Origin: Tenebrio molitor
Lineage: Eukaryota; Arthropoda; Insecta; Coleoptera; Tenebrionidae
DNA length: 64,000 bases
Assembly (NCBI RefSeq): GCF_963966145.1
Contig: NC_091052.1
Location: 11,718,001 to 11,782,000, forward strand
Direction of reading: 5' to 3'
The notes under the pieces were generated by a model. It was given only the letters and a program-made list of their open reading frames with translations. It did not search any database and had not been told where the DNA came from. This document shows, in pieces, positions 53,923 to 64,000 of the stretch. Every line of letters starts with the position of its first letter. Positions within the stretch are counted from its first letter, which is position 1. The position numbers and the translations under genes were made by a program.

Positions 53923-56900
53923 ATGGCGCCCACCTACGCTCTACTCATTGCATTTTTGCTGGTTGTTTGCATATTTTTTAAACACTTTGGAAGACTGATA
54001 TTGTTCGCTGCGCAACTGAAGGGCCCCTTTGCCTATCCTCTGGTGGGAAATGGACTGAAATTTCTTTGCAAAAAAGAAGGTAAGTCAAAGCTCAAAGCTC
54101 TCACTGAAGAAGGCCATAAACACGGAGAAAAAATGTATAGTTGTCCGTTTTCTCTAAGGTTATATTGGGGTGGTAAAATTATTCCATTGTGTAAAAGTTG
54201 ATTTGTCCACAATAGGCAACATTTTGTGATTGTAAACAGCAGGCAAACCCGGCTGGTTGTTTTGATTTATTGCAGGGGCGCGGAGCTTCTGAAACCCACA
54301 CAAAAGGGCAGCTTATTAGGAGTTAACAACTTTTACGGCCTCAATATAACCTTAGAGAAAACGGACAACTATAAGTGCGCTCACTTGAACTTCATCAGAC
54401 TGTAAAATCCGTGGATTTTTTTTTTCTATAATTGATTCAAAAAATTGATGTTCACGCATAAACTCCATTCAAAAATCAAAAAACCACCACCTGTGGCTTT
54501 AGGTTGGTAAAATTTAAAAAACCCTAGGTAGATATGTTGGTAACTATAAATTATTTATTTGATTCAAAATAAAATTAAATTGCTTTGAATTTCGTTCATA
54601 TTGTTCATTTATTTATTGAGTAGTATGCATATGCATAAGAATAAGCATTTGCTTATACTATATATTTGTCTTTTTCTATCTAATAGAGTCCATGTATTTC
54701 TATCTCTTACTAATACAAGTAAAAGCTTTTGCTAATGGTTTATGCATATGACCCAATGATTCTTATTACTTCTACTTAAACATGACCAGAAAAACAAGAC
54801 ACTTAATAATCATTGAACCTCAAAATTACAAGTCTCACCAAATTTTACACTAGACAGCGTTGCCGATAGTAATTATCGAGGAAAATGCGACGTTGGTGGT
54901 TTTTTGATTTTTGAATAGACTTTAGTTATCCATGCGTGAAGTAGGTTATTTTCTTACCTGTATTTTTTCTTATATTGTTAGTACTATAGCAACTATAGAA
55001 ACTATACACTGTAAAAGTGTGTGAAATGCGATTTCACGCACATAACCTTTTCTTTGTTTCACTTCACGCACTGTTTTTTATTAGTTATCTAGCAACATAG
55101 TCACTGGTTGATATACTTCAGATTTCCTTAGAAAGTTGCCTAAAGCAACAAACTTTGAGTCTAATAAAATCAAAATTTTCCGAAAAAATGGGAAGTTTTG
55201 TGATATTGTTTCTGACAAAAAAATTGTATTTAACTTCTATTTATCGTCACCAACTACTCACATTTTTTTGCCATGCATTTAGAGGACACCTGTATTTAAA
55301 GCTTCACTATCGTGCGTTCATTTAAATTTATCCTCAACCACTTGTGTAAAAACGTAACATTTAATTAAACAGCTGATTCGTGATCTGCAATCCGTGCGTT
55401 CACAATCGACTCTTCAACCCCAACTTTGAGAATAAATTTAAATGAACGCAGGATATAATAGTGTTTACTAAGACTTCATTAGACTGTCTATCATATCATA
55501 TCATATTTTATTCATTAGGAGAGTTTTAGAATAAATTAATGCATACATTTCTGCACTTAAAACTTTCATTAATAATAGTTTATTAAAAATCTGTAATTGC
55601 GTGTGAACGGTCATATGTACTTTTACTCACATTATACAGTGGCGGACAAAAAAAAGTAGGACAATGTTTTTTCGCTAATGTAAATTTGCTTGTCTTTTCT
55701 ATGGTTACTGTGAAAATATTTATTTATTTATTATAGTAACTTCGGTTTACTCAACTCAATTTTGGCTAAATTTCTTAATAAGACTTGTCCTACTTTTTTT
55801 TGTCCGCCACTGTATAACAGATATTTTTGGTACTAATTCATAAAAATCTCGTACGTTTACCTTTACTTTATGCATTCAGGTGGATACAATTAGCACGAAT
55901 AAGTACCACTTCTTAAATTTATTATGTACTATTGCGGGCAAAAAAAATGGGGCATCAACGTCATTGTCTTGACGTTTAATGTGAAATAACCCTTATCTGA
56001 TTCTAACCCTACTTTGAATTGATTGACGTTGTCATTAATTATTGTACAGCGTGATCAACAAGGACTGAAGCTGTTGGCAGCAAATGACAGGAAAATATTC
56101 CCAAAGTATGAAAATTTTTTGTGCGTCAGTGTTGGCATCCGCTGCAAGTTGTGAATGTCAAAAAATTTAGGTTATGTTACGAGTTGGTAGTTTTAAAACA
56201 CGATACGTACAAAACGACCAAAAACAGTATAAAAAGTAATTAGCCGTACTTAATTAAATGGCCCACTGTTTCGATATTCATCAAAGCGACAGGCCGTGCC
56301 CGCATGCCCCTCCTGAGAAACAGAAACATGATGCAGGGATTGGATCCGGGAAAATTTGTAAGGGTGGAACTTTAATTTCTTCTTTAAAATGGTTAGGCAA
56401 CTTCCATATGACAAGCTTGTACAGTAAGGAAAAGGAATGACGGGATTTCTAATGGTAAGAATTATTAGGCCCTGCATTAAACGTGTCCAACAAAGAACTT
56501 TGGATGCGTGTGTTTTAGATAAGAATCACACCTGTTTGGAGTGAAAGCTTTCGCACTGACTTTCGAGGGCTTTGTTCCATTCTACCTCGAACATTCTCGA
56601 CTACATCTTCTGTAAGTGTAGATGATGTTCTTTCTACCAGTAGCTTTTGCCTTTTTCCATCACTGGTTTGTAGGTAACGTTGCACCAATCTCGTGCAATG
56701 CTGCTTAAACGCAACTAAGGTATACGAGTATAACAACTGGCTCGGGGAACATTTGTTGAAATTGGTGAAATGCATCATCCGTGCTCCGTGGAATACATGG
56801 TGGAATACTACCAACCGTTAGCAGCATCAAAATTTCCAGTCCGAAAGTACGCCATACCAATTAAAATGTCTTGTTCTAGTGTAAAAACCATTTTAATGAA

Positions 56901-59900
56901 TAAATTGATACAAAAATGACACTTGATTTTGAAGTTTGAATTTGCCCGTCAAAATTGACAACTAAAAATGTAATGCTACCAATTTCACTGAAATTTTCAT
57001 CATGTTGTCATTGTTGCCAACAGCTTCAGTCCTTGTTGATCACTCTGTAGGTTGTAAGGAATGATTGTAAGTAAGCACGTAGTGAATATTTATTTAATGC
57101 AAAGTTTCAATCAAAATCTACCTTTATCAAAAGAAGAGGGTATTTGGAAAAGGAAAATAAGAGTATAAAATAAATTTTTAAACTGTCAGCTGGAATAGTG
57201 TCAAAAAAATGACAATAAAGCTTGGACTACATCGAATTTTTCAAAACTGCCAGAAATTTGATGTCCCACTTTTTTTGCCCGCAATAGTACTCCAGTTCGC
57301 CAGTGTTCAAAGAGTTTCTACTTTCGACGAAGAAGAAGAATGAATCAGACTAAACTGATTTTTCAACTTATTTGCATAGCAATTAAAACAAAAAACAAAA
57401 CAATTTTCTTGGCACTATCACACCACGTAGAAACGTTTCCATTATTCTTAATTCGACTGTAGTATATTAAAAAACACGAATTCAAGATTAAAAAACGAGT
57501 AGCGTAGACACGAGTTATTTTAAAGAATTAGTGCTTCAAGGTCTTATGAAACGAGTTTTTTATACTATTTTTTGTAATTTGCCCATTTTAAGCCGTTTTT
57601 AAACAAAAATGTTTACTTTCCTCGATTTAGGGATTTTTGTGGCGGTTGGTAATGTCTTAATTTTAAAAGTAAAAATTTGATCAAGTCTTCAAAGTCGTCT
57701 TTTGTTTTATCCAAATTCTGTCACAAAACACGAATATGGAAGATAATCTTTCATGTACGCCCGCTGAAATAAGTGAAATTGCAAAAAAATTAGAAGAATT
57801 AGAAATTACAAATTCGCGACCGTATTTTTTGCAATTTAAACTGACACGCATGACGGATCAAGCTTTGCCAACCTAAAAATTTTCGTAAAATGTTCCGTGA
57901 AATAATGGCTACGGGTATAAGGACATTCCAGATGATGACGTCGCGTTCGCTAATATGTCTATTAGAGAATCAAAATGGAGGCAAATTACAAAAATCATTT
58001 TATAAACTCTATTTTTTTGTCTGTTACAAATACATACTTCTGTTGCTGCCATTGTCAAGTACGAGTGGAAGTTATTGCTCACGATTGTGAAAGGATAAAA
58101 ATTTAAATTGATAGACACTTTCAATAATACTACACGCTACCAATAGTGGAGTAACGATAGACAAAAATACGGCGTTATTTCGGAACCGGTAGCAAGAGTT
58201 CCGATTGTAATAATTTATTTTTTTTATGTCATGAATACAAAATACTAAAACCTTTATAGGTTAAAAATTGACACTCATAGTGGGAAATACACTCACCGGC
58301 ACAAAAAGCGACGCATTATGATTTCTTTAATTATATTTGTGCTTATTTTTTTTTATAATAGTTAAATTGGGATATTTTCAAAGATCGGGAGTGCTATGGT
58401 TACCATGGCAACCGAATTGTTTTGTTTAAATAAATTATTGAAAAGTTTGCGCTACTTCCATGTTGTGTTTTTGTCGGTTGTTTTACGTGTTAAAATTTTT
58501 AATTTGACAATACGAGACACTAATTCAAAATACTGTTCAAATTTTGACAATTTTTTATAACATACAATATTTTCTAAAAAATAACTTTTATCATTTTTCA
58601 TTAAAATCTTATTTCCTGTGTTTAATGTTTTGTGTGTCGGATATTCTTTGGCAAAGAATAACTTAAATAGCACCTACCAATACAACATAATACCAAAAAA
58701 AATTCTAAGACAATGAATTACTTAAAATTCAAAGTGAGTAGAACTCTTCAAACGATCATTGTGACGGGTATTGGTAAAAAATATACAAGAGATGCTGAAA
58801 ATAAAAATTTATTAAGTGTATTATAAAAATTAAATATTTTCCCCGGTTTCATCCTCTTCTATGTCATTTTCATCTACAATTGTTGATGGTGGGCAATTAT
58901 AGTGGCCTATTTTTGAACACGTTGTTTTCCAGGAATGGAAAAACAAAATAATCAAGGCAAGTTGTTGGTACAGTTGGGAGTAAAAAAAAACGGACATCAA
59001 AATTGTGACATTTTCAAAAATTCAATATAACCCATTCTTTGTCAAAAATAAACTACTCCCTATATTTCGAACTTTTGGAGACATAACGTTTTTCATGTTG
59101 TGTAACTAGAATTTTCAGAAGTAATTTTGAATGCCTAAGATTGGTTACTATGAATTGAGGGATTAAATTCAATTAAATATTCCGACAGAAACCAAAATTG
59201 ATTGTGAAACGAAAAATCATCTATCACTTAGCGAGGCATTAGTCATTAATTAGCAACTGTGACAAGGAATTAGCCACAGCCTTACATTTTTGAGATATCT
59301 TTTGTCTGCCACCAGAAACCACATAGCCCCCAACCTAACCAAATTTATGGCAACCTAGTATCGAATATCCCTAAATCCTAGAGAGTAATTTATTTTTGAC
59401 ACGATTGTAGCACAGTTATTAACTAAACTGTGACAATCAGTCTAAATAAGTTTAAATGTAGGAAGGGCGGTTTCACACTTATGATGACTGTTATGTCTGG
59501 TGTTTTTTATTTTCCACTGTAAGTGCCTTGAAAGTCCGGAAGTAACACTGCACAATGAAAATTTTTTGCTCTGAAGTGAACATATTGCAATAGCAATTTT
59601 AATAGTCAATAATTAATAATGACAGTTCTCCATTGTAATGACATCTGATGACATTTGAATTAATTGAATTACATTTTTACGTGTTGTCAACTGAAGCGTA
59701 TTACTCACGGACCTCTGGATTTTTTTTATTTTCGATCGCATAGTATTACTAAACACTTTTTTGTCAAAAACCATTAAAAATAATTATATATTTTCTTCAA
59801 AAAATGCTAACTATGCAACTCTAGAAGACAAACTGAACGTGTTTCTATCTGAGCCGGTCAACACCGGGCTACCGAACATCTGCCTATTGTTCTTCTTTTT

Positions 59901-62165
59901 CCACATACAATTAATTGCAAACAAGTTTCAATATAACAATATACTCTTCCCAAAGTCATTCTATATTGTTCTCTAGTATTTTTCTTGCGAAAATAACGAT
60001 TTATAACCGGAAAATTTCAGTTCTTATAAATAAACAATAAATTAATGAAACAAACAATGAGCGGCAATTTTTAACCTATAAAGGTTTTAATATGTTTTAT
60101 TTATAACATATTAAAAAAAATTTCGTTCAAATCCGAGCTTTTGCTACCGGTTCCGAAATAAAAACCTAACGTTACTCCACTACAACAATTACTAATAAAT
60201 AATTAACAACATTAGTGTGCAAAATGACGAATCAAATTGTTCTTAATGAAATAATTGCTCAATGAATTAAAATTATCACCGCAATCAAGTCTGTACAAAT
60301 TTTATTATTAACACATATTTAATCCAAAAAAAAAGAAACAATTATTCCTGGATGGTGTGGCTAAATTCTAGCAACAACATTTTTACTTTTAGATATCTTA
60401 AACGTCATCTTCAGCATCGTCAACCCTTATCCATCCCCCACAAAACTCTGGATGGGCCCCCGACTAATCGTGGTGGTCAAAGACCCCAACCAACTCCAGG
60501 TACTTACAATTCCTTCAAATCCGACCAAAAACTGCACTCTCGTTTCAGATCGTCTTACAGTCTTCGAAGATCACAACCAAGGCATTTTTCTACCGGTTCT
60601 TGGAGCCCTTCCTGGGGAAGGGTTTGTTCACATCGTCAGGTTTGCACACTAGTATCTCCTCCGGCATTTTGTGATCACTAGAATTTAAGGTACCACTCAC
60701 AAAACCCACCGGAAACTGTTGCAACCCCTATTTTCCCAAAGAATGATCGAGGGGTACTGCCACCTGTTCCAGAAACATGCCGATAAATTTGTCGAGAGGA
60801 TGCGCCCCCACGCGGGTGGACCAGAATTTGATGTGATATTGTACTTGCACGACTCGGCCTTCGAGAATTCAATGGGTGTTGTTTCTCTAGTCACAACAGT
60901 AGTACTAATCGGGTTGTTTTAGATGTGTTGCTTGAGGACAAAAACGACCATTCGATCGATTACAAAGACCTTCCACAGTTTGTCCGAAGGTTTGTCCAAT
61001 CATTTACAAAAACATCACCACCAATTAACAAATTTCAGATTTTACAACATCGCTTTCACAAGATTGCGGTACGTCTGGCTCCACTGGAACTACCTCTACG
61101 AGAAAACGTCGTTCTTCAAAGATCAAGCCTACATGAAGACTATCGCCTCCACAATGATCGAAGAAGTACAGTACTACTCTGTCAAGACCCTTGACAGTTT
61201 CTGTTTCTCTTGCAGATTATGAACACAAGACTTCCGGAAATTATCGAGCGCATAAAAAATAACAAAATGTCTACTTCTGACGAAGTGAGGGTACCATCGA
61301 TGATGGAACAGATGGCCCTAATGATAGATGACGACCCAAACTGTCTGACTATTCAAAACTGTATTGACCATTTGATGACGCTCATGGCAACTGTTAGTCA
61401 ATTCGAAATCTCTTCAATCAAATGATTTTGTGTGTTGCAGGGTCAAGACACTTACAGTTCCACCGTAGCGTTTACTTGCATGATGTTGGGAGCGTACCCT
61501 GACATACAAGTAAGTTTGATAAGGGTATTCTGTACCTTCTAAACTAATTACTTCGTCAGAACCTAGCGCTCAAAGAGTTGAGAGATGTTGTCGGCGACAA
61601 GAAAACTCTAGACATGGACGATGTGTCAAAGTTGAAATACTTAGAAATGTGTATTAAAGAAACCTTAAGGTTGTTTACTGTGGCTCCTTTCGTGTTTCGG
61701 GAAACAACAGAAGACTTTCAATTAGGTGAAGACTTGAACTTGTTGGCCGCTGTAAGACATTTTCATTTTAGGGAAAATTACAATACCGAAAAATGTGACT
61801 GTGGGAATTGGGATATATTGTGTCCACAGAGATCCGACTCTTTGGGAGAGGCCCAATGAATTCTATCCGGATCATTTTCAACCGGAAGCTGTGGGTAAAA
61901 GACATCCTTACGCGTATATACCTTTCAGTGCGGGTCCCAGGAAGTGTATAGGTGCGAGATTATATTTTGATTGGTGGACAAATAAATGCTAACGATTGTT
62001 TTAGCTCAGCAGTATGCTTACACTCAACTGAAGATAACCTTGGGAACTATACTTCTTCATTATGAGTTAGAGTGCCAACGGAAAGTTGAGGATATAAAAT
62101 TGACAACTGACATATCAGTCAGACCTCTTTGTGGATATTTAATCAAAATAAAAGAAAGAGTTTGA
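53923..62165 (+). CDS. Cytochrome P450, CYP4 type, copy C
   Basis: Eleven exons: 53923-54079, 60393-60499, 60549-60639, 60690-60875, 60923-60989, 61039-61165, 61216-61392, 61441-61509, 61560-61725, 61772-61951, 62005-62165; 495 residues, same phases as A and B. I-helix GQDT 305-308, ETLR 361-364, heme loop FSAGPRKCIA with Cys441. Like B it has LFTVAP after the ExxR motif. It differs from B at scattered positions (for example WNYLYEKTSFFK versus WNYLFQKSSLFK), so it is a separate gene. Intron 1 is 6.3 kb because of at least six nested mobile elements; splicing across it must be efficient for the gene to work. Confidence 0.9.
54138..54370. mobile_element. MITE, TAGTTGTCCGTTTTCTC ends, 233 bp
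   Basis: Ends TAGTTGTCCGTTTTCTCTAA and the inverted form, TA target. Copies A and B have the empty AAAAAATGTAAGTGAAAA at this point. Confidence 0.85.
54443..54948. mobile_element. MITE, TTCACGCATAAACTCC ends, about 506 bp
   Basis: Ends with TTCACGCATAAACTCCATTC and TTTTGATTTTTGAATAGACT, inner arms AAAAATCAAAAAACCACCA and complement. Absent from copy B intron 1. Confidence 0.65.
55310..55451. mobile_element. MITE, GTGCGTTCATTTAAATTTAT ends
   Basis: Inverted ends TGCGTTCATTTAAATTTAT and ATAAATTTAAATGAACGCA, with the CGACTCTTCAACCCCAACTT segment of the 23306 family. Confidence 0.7.
55637..55812. mobile_element. MITE, CAGTGGCGGACAAAAAAAA ends, 176 bp
   Basis: Perfect ends CAGTGGCGGACAAAAAAAAG, inserted in ATTATATAACAG, which is intact in copy B at 18059. 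Copy A carries a different MITE at the same TA. Confidence 0.9.
55929..57287. mobile_element. MITE, CTATTGCGGGCAAAAA family, with nested transposon
   Basis: Ends CTATTGCGGGCAAAAAAAAT and inverted form, TA target; the empty site is intact in copy B at about 18180. Interior split by the 1001-bp element at 56047-57047. Confidence 0.88.
56047..57047 (-). mobile_element. Transposon, CAGCGTGATCAACAAGGACTG ends
   Basis: Ends CAGCGTGATCAACAAGGACT and inverted form (one change), TA duplicated; the host MITE at 33089 shows the empty ATTGTAGG. The minus-strand frame 56814-56515 contains VQRYLQTSDGKRQKL and RMEQSPRKSVRKLSLQTGV, the helix-turn-helix segment of DUF4817-type transposases. No catalytic part remains. 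Confidence 0.75.
57476..57562. repeat. CpG-rich palindrome (class member 9, weak)
   Basis: AAAAAACACGAATTC and AAAAAACGAGTAGCG on the left face GAAACGAGTTTTTT on the right; core with GTAGCGTAGACACGAG. Less symmetric than the others. 57735-57965 beyond it contains short open segments (PAEISEIAKKLEELE; GYKDIPDDDVAFANMS) that I do not recognise. Confidence 0.4.
58144..60182. mobile_element. DNA transposon, TAGTGGAGTAACG ends, 3-bp TSD, 2.0 kb
   Basis: Second member of the family at 1922-6373. Ends TAGTGGAGTAACGATAGAC and GTTACTCCACTA, subterminal inverted AACCTTTATAGGTTAAAAAT. CAA is duplicated (58141-58143, 60183-60185); copy B has the single CTACCAACAATTAC at 18488. I see no transposase; a lone TACACTCACCGGCACAAAAA MITE end is at 58307. 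Confidence 0.8.
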
Positions 62166-62314
62166 TTGTTGGTAGCTAATTATCTTCGTACATTTTGAGT
62201 CAGGTTGCGGGAAGGCACTTGTTAAGTTGAATATCTTATTAGGAAATAATTATTTTAGAGCATTTTAGGTACATAAATGAATTACAAAACAAAAAGGTGT
62301 TGTGTAATTAAATA
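62166..62314 (+). other. P450 copy C 3' flank
   Basis: Shared with copies A and B. The downstream part continues at 62660 after a MITE. Confidence 0.5.
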
Positions 62315-62659
62315 CAGGGCAAGTCACATAAGGCTTATTTCTGAATTTATTTTGTACGCAACCAAAAGTACTAATGATGAGGATCACTTGATACCGTTTA
62401 TAATGTGATTTAATTTAGTAATCAACGTAGTAGGTATGTAATTTGGCTAAAAATGTCAGAATGACGTTATCTTGTCCTGATTAATGAAATCAAAAATTAA
62501 ATTCATCAACTGTCATTCTGACATTTTTAGCCAAATTACATACCTACGTTGATTACTGAATTAAATCACATTATAAACGGTATCAAGTAGTCAGCGTCAT
62601 TAGTATTTTTGGTTGCGTACAAAATAAATTCAGAAATAAGCCTTATGTTACTTACCCTG
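62315..62659. mobile_element. Palindromic MITE, CAGGGCAAGTCACATAAGGC ends, 345 bp
   Basis: Arms of about 140 bp: CAGGGCAAGTCACATAAGGC / GCCTTATGTTACTTACCCTG. TA target; copies A and B have the uninterrupted AATTAAATATAAGAAG. Confidence 0.88.
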
Positions 62660-63217
62660 TATAAGAAGAAACTTGCCTATGAATGTCTTGTGATGGTAAA
62701 TTTAACTTTGAATTTTTAAATTATGTTTTTATGCCTTGTTGGCTTGAATCTAATTTTTTTCAATAAAAAAACTTACACATCTATGTTTTTAATGTTCAAA
62801 ATGTATCCACGCAGAGGTGTACTGGGTGATCAAAAAGAAAATAAATCAAGAGTGCTACCTCATCTTTTGTTATATCGATAAGCTTGTCTTAGATTGATCG
62901 TACGCATATGTATACTTGCACAGTCGTTTTATTGGTTGTCTACTTCTCGAAAAATGAATATTAATTGATTATTATTATTAATAATTAATGCTTTATCTTC
63001 AATGGTAAAACCCATTTTACCACTTATTCTGAGATAATTGTAGCTTATAATTACAGTAAACGTCTGTAAACTTTGTCGTAATCGAAAAGTTGCTTTCTAG
63101 GTTAAGGACCTTTGAGTCTCTAAATAAATAATTACTTTTCCTTGTGTTTTTATTAACTTTTATTAGAAAAATAAACTGACAATCAACTCGATTAAATTTA
63201 CAAAAAATCTTTTTGCT
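62660..63217. other. Convergent intergenic flank of copy C
   Basis: AATAAAAAAACTT near 62762 is a candidate plus-strand polyadenylation site; minus-strand AATAAA-type signals lie at about 63145-63170 for the acidic exon. No other gene. Confidence 0.5.
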
Positions 63218-63733
63218 TCAGATTGTCAACAACTTTTTATATTTAATATTAAGCGAATCTGTGGTACATCTGTTAACATGAAGCGATTGCACTTTCGTCA
63301 CATTCACATCTTTCAAGAGATTGTATTTGTGGCGTCTCAGCGTTGCCGTTTCCATCGTATCTTGCTTGGATTTTAATTTTTCATTCACTTTTGAAATTAC
63401 GCTCACCAGAGACCTGTTAGCTTCAGATATTTTCTGCTTCAAAAGAATTTTCGGTGTGAGGCTCTTACTTCTCGATTTATCTTTCTTGTAAATAATGGTC
63501 TCGCTGTTTGAATTCTCGCTACAATTTATTTCTTCATAATACTCATGAGAAACAATTGTCTTCACAGAATTTCTTTTAATATCCTCTTCACATTTTTGTG
63601 ATCTTGGTGACGATTCACTGTCGTCTGACCCAACCTTCTTGTCACCACCTGATTCTTCCCCTTCTTCAACTTCCTCACTAAATTCTACTTTCTTACTGCC
63701 ATCGTCTGCTAACGCCGTTTGCTCACCTAACAA
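63218..63733 (-). CDS. Acidic C-terminal exon, copy 3, intact
   Basis: The only one of the three copies with a continuous frame, about 170 codons to TAA at 63218. Order: acidic low-complexity part (SEEVEEGEESGGDKK, SDDSESS), a mixed part (NCSENSNSETIIYKKDKSRS), a possible helical part (KISEANRSLVSVISKVNEKL), and a basic end KYKKLLTI. The first codon is TTG behind a stop, so the exon starts at an acceptor-like TTAG (63727), not at a start codon. Upstream exons would lie beyond the window. Not recognised; possibly the cytosolic tail of the SLC26-like transporter, by synteny. Confidence 0.5.
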   Translation of the reverse strand: MLGEQTALADDGSKKVEFSEEVEEGEESGGDKKVGSDDSESSPRSQKCEEDIKRNSVKTIVSHEYYEEINCSENSNSETIIYKKDKSRSKSLTPKILLKQKISEANRSLVSVISKVNEKLKSKQDTMETATLRRHKYNLLKDVNVTKVQSLHVNRCTTDSLNIKYKKLLTI

Positions 63734-64000
63734 TGATCACACTATCAACCAGTCAAACAGTTAACTCTAATCCACCTTGTTCTTCTCGTCCCCCCAAGTC
63801 CCTTGTTTTATCCACCAACAACCAAGAACTAGTTTGGCAACTACAATCTATGAGTCGATTTCTCATAAAAGCGTTGTACATCATGATGCGACTATCGCTG
63901 GGTTCACTTTCCCAAATTGAAGACAATCTTGAGCGATCATCTCTTCGTCTAGCTCTGTCGCATCTCTGCTTCTTGATTCTTGGCCAGTTCACGATTAAAT
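63734..64000 (-). other. Intron-like flank upstream of acidic exon copy 3
   Basis: Matches 15860-16100 and 21683-21960. A 79-codon minus-strand frame is open here but interrupted by different stops in the other two copies, so I do not call it coding. Confidence 0.4.

Noticed and set aside
54080..54201. Exon 1 of P450 C continuing as a longer open frame
   Set aside because: The frame runs into a MITE end at 54138; the GTAAGT donor at 54080 is at the same phase as in copies A and B.
1..64000. Bacterial-type operon, phage or viral genes
   Set aside because: All coding units are eukaryotic, spliced host genes or transposon-derived; I found no viral structural genes.

Overview
The window looks like nuclear DNA of an insect, most likely a beetle (an inference from family content and from AT-rich sequence with 47-53 nt introns; no species marker is present). 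It has five CYP4-type cytochrome P450 loci, two trypsin-like serine proteases, remnants of an SLC26/prestin-like anion transporter, and a very dense layer of transposable elements, many of which can be delimited because an unoccupied paralogous copy lies elsewhere in the window.

Layout. 1-6400: a duplicated P450 upstream block, then a composite 4.45-kb element (3-bp target duplication TAA) carrying a dead Tc1-like transposase. 6606-12631: P450 copy A. 12632-16640: its 3' flank with a convergent minus-strand acidic exon and an SLC26 pseudogene. 16987-20476: P450 copy B, followed by a second acidic exon and Tigger-like relics. 25747-26619: P450 copy D, a 5'-truncated pseudogene. 28060-37680: a large inverted duplication carrying two head-to-head serine proteases (28269-30679 minus, 33610-37469 plus), with two older exon-1 relics between them. 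38283-40990: inverted-repeat elements and a Crypton-like tyrosine recombinase relic. 41526-43458: P450 copy E on the minus strand, with a different intron set. 45595-47765: a 5'-truncated LINE. 48145-53415: transposons nested inside transposons. 53923-62165: P450 copy C, with a 6.3-kb first intron full of insertions, and a third acidic exon at 63218-63733.

Copies A, B and C each splice into an open frame of 495-496 codons over 11 exons with the I-helix, ExxR and heme-Cys motifs, so they look functional. E also splices into an open frame (497 codons) but has Asp in place of the ExxR glutamate. The left protease has a complete trypsin catalytic apparatus; the right one has Tyr in place of the oxyanion-hole glycine. 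The P450s are membrane monooxygenases and the proteases are secreted; nothing shows a shared pathway, and their proximity looks like the outcome of segmental duplication and transposition.

The points most worth following up are: a class of CpG-rich palindromes with unrelated arms but a common design (at least nine); a 2.4-kb element with an 8-bp target duplication and GCCGC-rich repeated ends; two unrelated MITEs in the same TA of paralogous introns; and the two active-site substitutions. All coordinates and reading frames were worked out by eye without alignment software.
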